The translations under genes and the position numbers were made by a program. From Chloroflexota bacterium (GTDB taxonomy: Bacteria > Chloroflexota > Chloroflexia > Thermomicrobiales > UBA6265): a stretch of DNA of 5,508 nt. The stretch's first letter is position 1. Every line of letters starts with the position of its first letter. Location: assembly GCA_023392645.1 (NCBI GenBank), contig JAEVYR010000633.1, positions 1 to 5,508 on the forward strand, read 5' to 3'. The notes beneath the pieces are model-generated. The model worked only from the letters and a program-made list of their open reading frames with translations, was not told the origin of the DNA and made no database searches. Positions 1 through 5,508 of the stretch are shown here, in pieces.

Positions 1-42
1 CCGCAGGCCTGAGGCGCGCCCGCTTCGTCGCATTCGCCCCCC

Positions 43-55
43 ACGTTGGCAACGT
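43..55. promoter_or_regulatory. 13-bp inverted repeat upstream of the glycosidase-like gene; possible operator
   Basis: ACGTTG and CAACGT are perfect 6-bp inverted arms around a single G. The element lies about 100 bp before the chosen start of the downstream gene, where a repressor site for a sugar-metabolism gene could sit. Just after it, TACCAT at 62-67 could be a weak -10 element, but I see no well-spaced -35. A 13-bp repeat can occur by chance in GC-rich DNA, and no regulator gene is present in the window, so the operator role is inference only. Confidence 0.25.
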
Positions 56-158
56 TCGGTGTACCATGCGAACGGTATCCTGCCGGTCCCCGCACCCTGT
101 TCCTCCTCCCGCACACGCTCCCCGAACGACGGGCCGGATTCTTGCATTGGAGCCACAC

Positions 159-1598
159 ATGTCGACTGTCCCGGAGCGTGGGATCATCATCACCACCGCC
201 GAGCTCGCCACGGAAGGGGCGGAGCGTGTGGTCGATGCCATCGCCAGCACCGGCGCCACCGCCATCGCCACCACTACCGGCGTCGTCGCCCCCGCCGACA
301 CCGAGACCGCGCTGCGCGAGCCACCGATCGATGTCGCCGGAAATCGTCGCCAGCTCGATCGTCCCGTCTGGGGCCACGCCAGCCACTGGGTGCACCACTA
401 CGTCGCTCATCCGCCCGATCCCGCCCTCTGGCGCGATCTCCCCTGGCCCCTGCCACCGCTCGCGCCGGAAGCCGTCCGGCACGACTACGCCCGTCAGGCC
501 ATCGACGCCGCCCGCGGCCAGGGTTTTCGCATCTGGGTCAACTTCGCCCCGTACGCGCTGCCGGGCGGAACCGCGCACCGCGAGGGCATGCCGACCAACG
601 ACGAGCTGCGCGTCCGATACCGACCAACCCGCTTCGTCGGCGGCATTCACCCCGAGGGCATCAGTTGGGTCGGCTGCATCAACAATCCGACGGTGCGCCA
701 CTATGGCCGCGTCCGGCTGATCGAGCTGCTCCGCCACTACGGCGACATCGACGGCATCGCGCTCGAATGGATCGAGTACCCCGTCTACTTCCTCGAAAAA
801 CTCTTCACCTGCTTCTGTGACTACTGCCGCGCCCAGGCCATCGCCATTGGCTACGACTGGGACGAGATCACCTCGGCCGTCCGTATGCTCTGGGACAGCC
901 TCCACGCGATCACCGAGGACCGGCTCCTCGCCATCATCAACTCCGGCGACTGGGGAGACCTGGTGGTCGATCCCGAAGCGATGCGCAACGGCTTCGTCGC
1001 CTGGCTCGATTTCAAGGCCGATTCCGTGGCGCTCGCGATCGACGATCTCCGCCAGACCATGGCCGACCACGGTGCCGGGCACCTGGCCATCTCCGCCGCC
1101 GAATCCGCCGCGCCGTGGGGGCGCATGTCCGGCGGTGGCTATGCCCAGCCCGATCACGTCGCCACGCAGCGCGTCAAGCTCTACAGCGCGCACTGGTTGA
1201 TGATGGCCGGCTGGTGGGCCAACACGCTGCTGACCTGGAATCGTGGCTCCGCCCTCACGCCCGATCTCGCCGCTCGCGCCGCGATGTCCCTGTTCGGCAC
1301 ACGCTTCGCCGATGCCCCCGCGGTCCTCGACCCCGAGATGCTGACCATGCCCGCTCCCGGCGAGTCACACAACCTGACCCCGGAGTCGTACACGCACCGG
1401 CTCGAAAACGCCATCGCCCTGGACGAGCACCAGGCGCCGATCCAGCCGCTGCTGCATGCCTACCGCCCGCCCGACGAATTCGCCAGCCTGCTGGAAATCA
1501 TCCGTCCGTTCACCGGCAACGGAACCTGGGTGCACCGCTACGGCTACCTCAGCGACGAAAAGCTCGAAATCCTCCGTCAGGAGTGGTCCCCAGGCTGA
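159..1598 (+). CDS. Putative glycoside hydrolase-like TIM-barrel protein
   Basis: The protein is 479 residues with no signal peptide or membrane segment, so it is probably cytosolic. The start at 159 is chosen because GGAG (149-152) sits 6 nt upstream. An in-frame ATG at 66 would add 31 Pro/Arg/His-rich residues that look like translated leader. The layout suggests a (beta/alpha)8 barrel: an N-terminal strand near residues 8-12, a strand RIWVNFAPY near 124-132, then DGIALEWIEYP (198-208) with acids E203 and E206 at a likely strand end. This runs straight into CFCDYC (Cys218, Cys220, Cys223). An acid strand end followed by a CFCxxC cluster is a pattern I associate with uncharacterised family-10-like or 'hypothetical glycosyl hydrolase' barrels; this is recall, not a search. 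ISAAES (311-316) and the Trp-rich stretch HWLMMAGWWANTLLTW (345-360) may line the substrate pocket. It converges on an alpha-galactosidase-type gene, which fits a carbohydrate role, but substrate and activity are unknown. The CDS is certain; the function is tentative. Confidence 0.85.
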   Translation: MSTVPERGIIITTAELATEGAERVVDAIASTGATAIATTTGVVAPADTETALREPPIDVAGNRRQLDRPVWGHASHWVHHYVAHPPDPALWRDLPWPLPPLAPEAVRHDYARQAIDAARGQGFRIWVNFAPYALPGGTAHREGMPTNDELRVRYRPTRFVGGIHPEGISWVGCINNPTVRHYGRVRLIELLRHYGDIDGIALEWIEYPVYFLEKLFTCFCDYCRAQAIAIGYDWDEITSAVRMLWDSLHAITEDRLLAIINSGDWGDLVVDPEAMRNGFVAWLDFKADSVALAIDDLRQTMADHGAGHLAISAAESAAPWGRMSGGGYAQPDHVATQRVKLYSAHWLMMAGWWANTLLTWNRGSALTPDLAARAAMSLFGTRFADAPAVLDPEMLTMPAPGESHNLTPESYTHRLENAIALDEHQAPIQPLLHAYRPPDEFASLLEIIRPFTGNGTWVHRYGYLSDEKLEILRQEWSPG

Positions 1599-1617
1599 TC
1601 CCACCCTCGCCCGTAGA

Positions 1618-1640
1618 CCCGCGCCCGGGTGCGGGGGTTT
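1618..1640 (+). terminator. Candidate intrinsic terminator after the glycosidase-like gene
   Basis: Twenty bases after the TGA stop, CCCGCGC (1618-1624) pairs with GTGCGGG (1629-1635) in a 7-bp stem, including one G-U pair, around a CCGG loop. It is followed by GGTTTG. The stem is strong but the T-run is only three bases, so it may be a weak terminator or only a 3'-end stabilising hairpin. Its place between two convergent genes supports a termination role. I saw no equally good hairpin for the opposing gene in the 225-bp gap. Confidence 0.45.
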
Positions 1641-1823
1641 GCGCCAACTGGCATGCTGCCGTCGCTCCGCATCTGCATCGGTGGACCCGCCCGGCAATAG
1701 CGCGGCAGCCGGCCTTCAGATGAGCGGACCCACCAGGCGTGGCCAGGCCGGAATATCCCGTCTCAGGCACCCTCCGATACGGCACTCGGACCGTCCGTCG
1801 ACGATCACCCGGCCCACCCGACG

Positions 1824-3215
1824 CTACGTCGTCACCGCAGGTCGCAGCGCCTCCGGCAGGTAGTCCGCGTGCGCCGCGAACAGCTCGTCCGTCATCGCGC
1901 GGATGCGATCGAGCGTCAGCACCGCCCCGGTCAGCGGATCCAGCGCGATCGCCTGGTAGACCGCCGCCCGGTCCCCGGCAAGCGCCGCTCGCACCGCCAG
2001 CTCCTGCACGTTCACGTTCGTCCGGTTCAGCGCCGCGCACCCTGCCGGCAGCGGGCCCGCGTGCGTCGGCTGCACGCCGTTCCCGTCGACCAGGCACGCA
2101 ACCTCGACGCAGCAACCCTCCGGCAGGTTGTCGATCAACCCATTGTTCGGCACATTGCCGTAGATCACCACCGGCGCGCCCGTCTCCATCGCATTGACGA
2201 TCAGGGCGCCGTACTCCAGCGAGCGATCGAGCTCGCGCAGCAGCTTCTCGCGGACCACATCCGTCTCGGTCGCGAAGTCGCGGGAGCGGCAGACCTCGTA
2301 GTAGTCCCAGCGATCCTGGATGAACGACGCGACATGCTCCGGCGTTTTGCGGAACCACGGCGTGTACTCGCTGGCGTGGTGGCTCGACTCGGTGTGGAAG
2401 TACCCGAACGTCTCCATGATCGACGTCCGCACCCGCTCGGCGCCGCCCTCGTAGTTGGAGTCGCCCCGATCGGCGCCGCTGTGGTCGCCGGCGTCCCGCG
2501 CCAGACCGCCCGCCGCGCCGCGGCGCAGGTGGCGATCGATCATCGTCTCGCGCAGGCGCGGGTAGAGATCCTCGTCGCCGCGCCGGAAGCTGAGGAACCA
2601 CGCCTGGTGGTTGATGCCGGCGCAGGTGAAGGTCACCTCGTCGTATGGCACGACCAGCGCCCGGGCGAGCATCCGCGACGTCCCCTGCACGCTGTGGCAC
2701 AACCCGACGACCTTGATCCCCTTCGCCGCGAGATACCAGCAGGCCATCGCCATCGGGTTGGCGTAGTTGATCAGCAGCGCCTCCGGACAGAGCTCGCGCA
2801 TGTCGGTCGCGATCGCGTCGTAGGCCGGCACCGAGCGGAGGAAGCGAAACACCCCGCCCGGCCCGAGCGTGTCGCCAACGGTCTGGTCGAGTCCGTACCG
2901 GCGCGGAATTTCGACATCATGCCGATACGCCTCCAGGCCGCCGACCTGGAAGGTGACGATCACGTAATCGGCGCCGTCAAGCGCCGCTCGCCGGTCGGTC
3001 GTCGCGGCGATCTCCGGCGAGAGCCCGTACCGCGCGGCGACCTCCCGCGCGGCCGACGCGGTCACCTCGACGCGGTCGCCGTCGATGGCCATCAGCGCGT
3101 ACTCGGCGTTTTGCAGGGCCGTGAAGCTGAGCAGATCGCCCATCAGGCGCAACGGGAAGTTCGTTCCACCCGCGCCGATCATGGCGATCTTCGGGCGGCG
3201 GTCGGGTGCGGGCAT
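1824..3215 (-). CDS. melA: Family 4 glycoside hydrolase, MelA-type alpha-galactosidase
   Basis: This encodes a 463-residue cytosolic enzyme, close to the roughly 450 residues usual for MelA. Family 4 enzymes need NAD(H) and a divalent metal, usually Mn2+, and cleave by transient oxidation at C3 followed by elimination. Visible features in order: the Rossmann motif IGAGG (13-17); an acidic strand end MAIDGD (42-47); NYANP (150-154); CHSV (172-175 region, Cys173/His174), the form typical of alpha-galactosidases; and AGINH (199-203). Cys173 and His203 are the expected metal ligands. HHASEY (279-284) contains Tyr284, a plausible catalytic base. A Gly/Ala/Asp-rich stretch at about 231-260 looks like a loop insertion. 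The start is supported by GAGAGG (3229-3224), 8 nt upstream, and by a promoter at 3283-3255. Related alpha-galacturonidases look similar, so the exact sugar is less certain than the family. It is convergent with the glycosidase-like gene; no transporter is visible in the window. Confidence 0.93.
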   Translation of the reverse strand: MPAPDRRPKIAMIGAGGTNFPLRLMGDLLSFTALQNAEYALMAIDGDRVEVTASAAREVAARYGLSPEIAATTDRRAALDGADYVIVTFQVGGLEAYRHDVEIPRRYGLDQTVGDTLGPGGVFRFLRSVPAYDAIATDMRELCPEALLINYANPMAMACWYLAAKGIKVVGLCHSVQGTSRMLARALVVPYDEVTFTCAGINHQAWFLSFRRGDEDLYPRLRETMIDRHLRRGAAGGLARDAGDHSGADRGDSNYEGGAERVRTSIMETFGYFHTESSHHASEYTPWFRKTPEHVASFIQDRWDYYEVCRSRDFATETDVVREKLLRELDRSLEYGALIVNAMETGAPVVIYGNVPNNGLIDNLPEGCCVEVACLVDGNGVQPTHAGPLPAGCAALNRTNVNVQELAVRAALAGDRAAVYQAIALDPLTGAVLTLDRIRAMTDELFAAHADYLPEALRPAVTT

Positions 3216-3516
3216 GCAGGCATCCTCTCGTCAGGCGGCGATCCGATCGTCCGCATTACACCCGAGGTCAGCGGGGGCGGCAAGGAAAACGACCGGGCAC
3301 CACGAACCGCGCGCGCGACGCTGGTCACACGCGCGGGACAGGTCTGACGAGAGGGCCCGGGTGGCTCACCGATGCACGAGTCAGCTTCGCGCCAGTCAAA
3401 CGCGCACCTTCGGGTGAACGTCCCTTGCGAAAGCCACAGCGCCTGCGCGCCCCTCCGTACGGGTGATGCATCTCGCGACGACCGGATCAGGCCGTCACGG
3501 GGAGAGCCGCGACGCC
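3216..3516. other. 301-bp intergenic region between alpha-galactosidase and small acidic gene
   Basis: The left end carries the alpha-galactosidase promoter and SD. The rest has no supported gene. It contains a GC-rich inverted repeat, CCGCGCG (3307-3313) with CGCGCGG (3330-3336), around a 16-nt loop. A small hairpin CACC-TTCG-GGTG at 3405-3416 also occurs. On the minus strand this hairpin is followed by CGCGTTTG, so it could be a weak terminator about 100 bp after the small gene's stop. Neither structure is compelling. Short plus-strand open frames here lack start signals and resemble no protein I know. Confidence 0.4.
3255..3283 (-). promoter_or_regulatory. Promoter of the alpha-galactosidase gene
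   Basis: Read on the minus strand, TTGCCG (3283-3278; 4 of 6 to TTGACA) is followed after exactly 17 bp by TGTAAT (3260-3255; 5 of 6 to TATAAT). Transcription would begin near 3248, giving a leader of about 33 nt that contains the GAGAGG SD at 3229-3224. The -10 lies in CGGGTGTAATGC, nearly repeated upstream of the amidase gene. Assigned by inspection only. Confidence 0.55.
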
Positions 3517-3711
3517 CTACCCGTCGCGCCGCTGATCGGCGTCGTTCTGCTCTCGATGGTCCTCGGCGCCGTCCTTGTCATTCCGGTCGAACGGATCGAG
3601 CAGATCCTCGACCGCGCCGGCCAGCCCGCCCTCGTTCACATCCCGGTCCTCGTGCTCGCGGGCCCGTCGCTCGTTCGCTTCGATCTCGCGCTCGACATCC
3701 TTGTCGGTCAT
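3517..3711 (-). CDS. Small highly charged acidic protein, unknown function
   Basis: The product has 64 residues, of which 23 are Asp or Glu and 11 Arg or Lys, so it is strongly acidic and hydrophilic, with no Cys, signal peptide or membrane span. Residues 3-23 look like a charged helix, possibly coiled coil. Residues 28-41 (GGLAGAVEDLLDPF) are the only hydrophobic patch and could be a short amphipathic helix or docking segment. The tail from 42 on is Asp-rich and probably disordered. Evidence for a real gene: AGGAGGG (3725-3719) lies 7 nt before the ATG, the best SD in the window, and third codon positions are mostly G or C. The plus-strand frame across the same DNA (3463-3789) reads as hydrophobic, as expected for the complement of acidic codons. 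The gene is divergent from the pterin dehydratase-like fusion. I do not recognise the family; a protein-binding or stress-related role would be a guess. Confidence 0.7.
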   Translation of the reverse strand: MTDKDVEREIEANERRAREHEDRDVNEGGLAGAVEDLLDPFDRNDKDGAEDHREQNDADQRRDG

Positions 3712-3871
3712 GCCCCTACCCTCCTGTCAATGAAGCGAAAATGCCGCTCCACCACGGCCGCCAGAAGGTCGGCGTCACGGCGGATATGACGGCGGAGATG
3801 CAGGAACCGTGCCAATCGGCGAGCGCGGCCCCGCTGGCGCCCTCATCCCGGAGACCGACCGGCACGCGGGG

Positions 3872-3914
3872 ATGGCAGGGCGACGCCCAAGGCGGCACAA
3901 TTGCGACACGCGTG
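3872..3914 (+). promoter_or_regulatory. Weak candidate promoter and palindromes upstream of the dehydratase-like/VOC gene
   Basis: ATGGCA (3872-3877; 4 of 6 to TTGACA) and CACAAT (3896-3901; 4 of 6 to TATAAT) are 18 bp apart on the plus strand, ahead of the gene starting at 3961. The -10 overlaps the palindrome CAATTG (3898-3903), and a second perfect palindrome CACGCGTG lies at 3907-3914, just downstream where an operator could act. Both palindromes are short. This lies in a 249-bp gap between divergent genes, so promoters in both directions are expected; I could not find a convincing one for the minus-strand small gene. Confidence 0.25.
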
Positions 3915-3960
3915 ATGCCCATGCTGGAACAACGGATCAACCAGGGAAGGGACCTCGTCC

Positions 3961-4668
3961 ATGGACATGCTGGATGGCAAGCACATCGCCGCGGCCAACC
4001 TGAACGATTGGCGCAAGCTCGCCCAGGGGCTCCATGCCCGCTACCTGGTTGACGACTTCGGCACCGGCGTGCGATTCGTCGCCGCGGTCGGCGAGGCGGG
4101 CGACGCGCTGGGCCACCACCCCCAGGTGTCGATAGGCAAGGGGTACGTCGACTTCAAGCTGGTCAGCGGAGACGCCATCTATCGCGACGACGCGGGCACC
4201 GAGCACGTCGTCGAATGGGTGACCCAGCGAGACATCGAGCTTGCGAGAAAAATCACCGAGATCGCCGCGGCCCACGAGATCGACGCCGACCCGGCATCGG
4301 TCAGCGTGATCGAGCTCGGTCTGGACACCGCTCGATCCGCGACCATTGCCCCGGTGTGGGCCGTCCTGCTGACCGGCAACGCCGACGCGCAGGGACGCGG
4401 GACGCCAGGCGACGAGATCCGGGACGCGACAGGCCGGACACCGAACTTGTGGTTTGGCGACGATAAGGAGGCTGAGCCCTCGAACCAGCGGTTCAGCATC
4501 GAGGTGTACGTGGCGCCCGAGGTGCTCGCCCAGCGAATCGAGGCCGCCGTCGCCGCGGGCGGGACCGTCGTCGATGACAGCAACGCGCCCTGGCTCACCG
4601 TGATCGCCGATCAGGACGGCAACCGGGGTGTGCTCTGCATCGACGCGTCCGTCGTGAGTGCGGACTGA
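3961..4668 (+). CDS. Pterin-4a-carbinolamine dehydratase-like / VOC (glyoxalase-like) fusion protein
   Basis: The product is a 235-residue soluble protein of two domains. Residues about 10-104 resemble pterin-4a-carbinolamine dehydratase (4a-hydroxytetrahydrobiopterin dehydratase): a W-x-x-L helix start, DDFGTGVRFVAAVGEAGDALGHHP with His52-His53-Pro54, a strand YVDFKL (62-67), and WVTQRDIELARKI (86-98) with the conserved Asp91. Residues about 111-235 resemble a VOC/glyoxalase_6-type domain: PVWAVLLTGN (131-140), NLWFGD, RFSIEVYV (177-184) and DQDGNRGVLCI (218-228). This domain order is known to me from actinobacterial proteins annotated as dehydratase/VOC. Some key residues differ. The third catalytic His, normally in a Thr-His after the strand, is not seen; Val68-Ser69 and a Gly/Asp-rich insertion stand there. 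In the VOC half, the usual ligand His (RFH) is Ser179 and Glu (GNE) is Arg222. It may therefore bind rather than convert a ligand. The start at 3961 is supported by GGGAAGGGA (3944-3952) upstream; the Met at codon 3 would be too far from it. No aromatic amino acid hydroxylase is nearby. Confidence 0.85.
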   Translation: MDMLDGKHIAAANLNDWRKLAQGLHARYLVDDFGTGVRFVAAVGEAGDALGHHPQVSIGKGYVDFKLVSGDAIYRDDAGTEHVVEWVTQRDIELARKITEIAAAHEIDADPASVSVIELGLDTARSATIAPVWAVLLTGNADAQGRGTPGDEIRDATGRTPNLWFGDDKEAEPSNQRFSIEVYVAPEVLAQRIEAAVAAGGTVVDDSNAPWLTVIADQDGNRGVLCIDASVVSAD

Positions 4669-4670
4669 TC

Positions 4671-4698
4671 CGCGCCCTCCCGCCGGCGCCACGGCGCG
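4671..4698 (+). terminator. Weak hairpin after the dehydratase-like/VOC gene
   Basis: CGCGCC (4671-4676) and GGCGCG (4693-4698) can form a perfect 6-bp stem three bases after the stop codon. The loop is 16 nt and only ATTG follows instead of a T-run. It is the best termination candidate in the gap before the amidase gene, but weak. Confidence 0.2.
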
Positions 4699-4734
4699 AT
4701 TGCCGCCGAACGACGCGGGAATCGCCCCAAAACG

Positions 4735-4746
4735 CGGGTACAATGC
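4735..4746 (+). promoter_or_regulatory. Candidate extended -10 element for the amidase gene
   Basis: TACAAT (4739-4744) matches TATAAT at 5 of 6 and lies in CGGGTACAATGC. This differs at only two of 12 bases from the element at the alpha-galactosidase promoter. No -35 hexamer stands 16-18 bp upstream; TTGCCG at 4700-4705 is too far. Transcription would start near 4751, leaving about 44 nt before the GTG at 4795 or about 17 nt before the ATG at 4768. Confidence 0.4.
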
Positions 4747-4794
4747 CGGCCAGACCCACCGCGCCCGATGGCGTCACCCGAAAGGCACGAGCTC

Positions 4795-5508
4795 GTGGAA
4801 GTTCCCACCACCGCGACCGATCTCTGTTACCTTCCCGCCACCGAGCAGCGCGCCCTCCTGCGCCGCCGCGCGATCTCCGCCCGCGAGCTGCTCGACGCCT
4901 ATCTCTGTCGGATCGAGGACGTCAATCCGACCATCAACGCGATCGTCACGCTCGACCCGGAGGGCGCGATGGCACAGGCACAGGCGGCCGACGACGCCGC
5001 CGCTCGCGGCGAGTCGCTCGGCCCGCTCCACGGTCTCGTCGTCGCCCACAAGGACCTGCTGCCGACGAAGGGCATGCGCACCACCTGGGGCAGCCCGATC
5101 TACAAGGATTTCGTCCCCGACGAGGACGCCGCCGCGGCCGCCCGGATGCGCGCCGCCGGCGCCATCCGTCTCGGCAAGACGAATGTCCCCGCCATGGGCG
5201 CCGGCTCGCACACCTTCAACCCTGTCTTCGGCGCGACCCACAACCCCTACGCTGCCGATCGCACCGTCGGCGGCTCCTCGGGCGGCGCGGCCGCCGCGCT
5301 CGCCAGCGGCATGGTCAGCCTCGCCGACGGCAGCGACCTGGGCGGCTCGCTGCGCAACCCGGCCTCGTTCTGCAACGTGGTGGGCCTGCGGCCCACCCCC
5401 GGCCGGGTCCCGGTGGTGTCCGACGTCAACGCCTGGTACACGCTGTCGGTCCTCGGGCCGATGGCCCGCACGGTCGAGGACGTCACGCTGATGCTGGGCG
5501 CGGTCGCC
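4795..5508 (+). CDS. Amidase-signature family hydrolase, N-terminal part (runs off window)
   Basis: The reading frame is open to the last base, giving 238 residues from GTG 4795, about half of a typical 450-500-residue amidase. The family hydrolyses or transfers amide nitrogen in the cytosol; it includes GatA of the Asp/Glu-tRNA amidotransferase and many single amidases. Numbering from the GTG, the triad is complete: Lys86 in HGLVVAHKDL, cis-Ser161 in GGSSGG, and nucleophile Ser185 in DLGGSLRNPASFCNVVGLRPT. The 75- and 24-residue spacings equal those of mammalian fatty acid amide hydrolase (142, 217, 241). The N-terminus DLCYLPATEQRALLRRRAISARELLDAYLCRIE is the usual helical lead-in. The start is uncertain: AAGG (4781-4784) is well spaced for GTG 4795, while an in-frame ATG at 4768 adds nine residues but has no SD. 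The substrate cannot be told; no gatB or gatC is next to it, so a stand-alone amidase is more likely than GatA. Confidence 0.9.
   Translation, partial: MEVPTTATDLCYLPATEQRALLRRRAISARELLDAYLCRIEDVNPTINAIVTLDPEGAMAQAQAADDAAARGESLGPLHGLVVAHKDLLPTKGMRTTWGSPIYKDFVPDEDAAAAARMRAAGAIRLGKTNVPAMGAGSHTFNPVFGATHNPYAADRTVGGSSGGAAAALASGMVSLADGSDLGGSLRNPASFCNVVGLRPTPGRVPVVSDVNAWYTLSVLGPMARTVEDVTLMLGAVA

Noticed and set aside
1..12. Possible 3' end of an upstream gene (CCG CAG GCC TGA)
   Set aside because: Only three codons and a stop are visible, which is too little to claim a gene.
66..158. Upstream ATG extension of the glycosidase-like protein
   Set aside because: The 31 added residues are Pro/Arg/His-rich and do not form a signal peptide. 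GGAG at 149-152 supports the start at 159.
1549..2700. 383-codon minus-strand open frame overlapping the alpha-galactosidase in another frame
   Set aside because: Arg/Gly/Ala-rich product with no motifs. It overlaps a confident gene on the same strand and extends into the convergent neighbour.
3307..3336. GC inverted repeat in the intergenic region as an RNA gene or terminator
   Set aside because: The stem is alternating CG that can pair in several registers, the loop is 16 nt, and no T-run follows.
1869..3347. 492-codon plus-strand open frame opposite the alpha-galactosidase gene
   Set aside because: It is the complement of a gene with clear family 4 motifs. Its Arg/His/Val-rich product has no domain pattern, and such long shadows are expected in GC-rich DNA.
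3463..3789. 108-codon plus-strand frame that looks like a small membrane protein
   Set aside because: Its hydrophobic stretch is the complement of Asp/Glu-rich codons of the minus-strand small gene, which has a strong SD. This frame has no clear SD.
3937..4743. 268-codon minus-strand frame opposite the dehydratase-like/VOC gene
   Set aside because: No motifs or SD, and it lies over a gene with recognisable domains and SD.
4658..5491. 277-codon plus-strand frame over the amidase
   Set aside because: Ser/Pro/Arg-rich out-of-frame reading. The amidase frame carries the complete Lys-Ser-Ser signature.

Overview
The window is very GC-rich, with strong G/C preference at third codon positions, tightly packed bacterial genes and clear Shine-Dalgarno (SD) sites. 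The gene content is a CHSV-type family 4 glycosidase, a pterin dehydratase-like/VOC fusion and an amidase-signature hydrolase. It fits a high-GC bacterium such as a Thermomicrobia-like member of the Chloroflexota or an actinobacterium. I cannot assign the taxon from sequence alone.

Layout. Positions 1-158 are a leader region with a 13-bp inverted repeat; the first 12 bases could be the last codons of an upstream gene. A plus-strand gene (159-1598) encodes a cytosolic TIM-barrel-type protein resembling putative glycoside hydrolases. It converges on a minus-strand family 4 alpha-galactosidase-type gene (1824-3215). The 225 bp between them hold a GC-rich terminator-like hairpin just after the plus-strand stop. 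The alpha-galactosidase has its own recognisable promoter and SD site. A 301-bp gap follows, then a 64-residue, extremely acidic small protein on the minus strand (3517-3711) with a near-ideal SD site. It is divergent from a plus-strand gene (3961-4668) encoding an N-terminal pterin-4a-carbinolamine dehydratase-like domain fused to a C-terminal VOC/glyoxalase-like domain. Last comes the 5' part of an amidase-signature gene (from about 4795), which runs off the window end with its full Lys-Ser-Ser catalytic triad visible.

How the genes fit together. The first two genes are both carbohydrate-related and probably act on intracellular oligosaccharides or glycosides, but they converge and are not one operon. 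The remaining three look like independent units. I see no RNA gene, CRISPR array, insertion sequence or phage signature. The most notable points are the loss of usual ligand or catalytic positions in both halves of the fusion protein, the small acidic gene, and a 12-base -10-region sequence shared (10 of 12) by two promoters. The window looks like ordinary chromosome; I found no convincing new multi-gene system.
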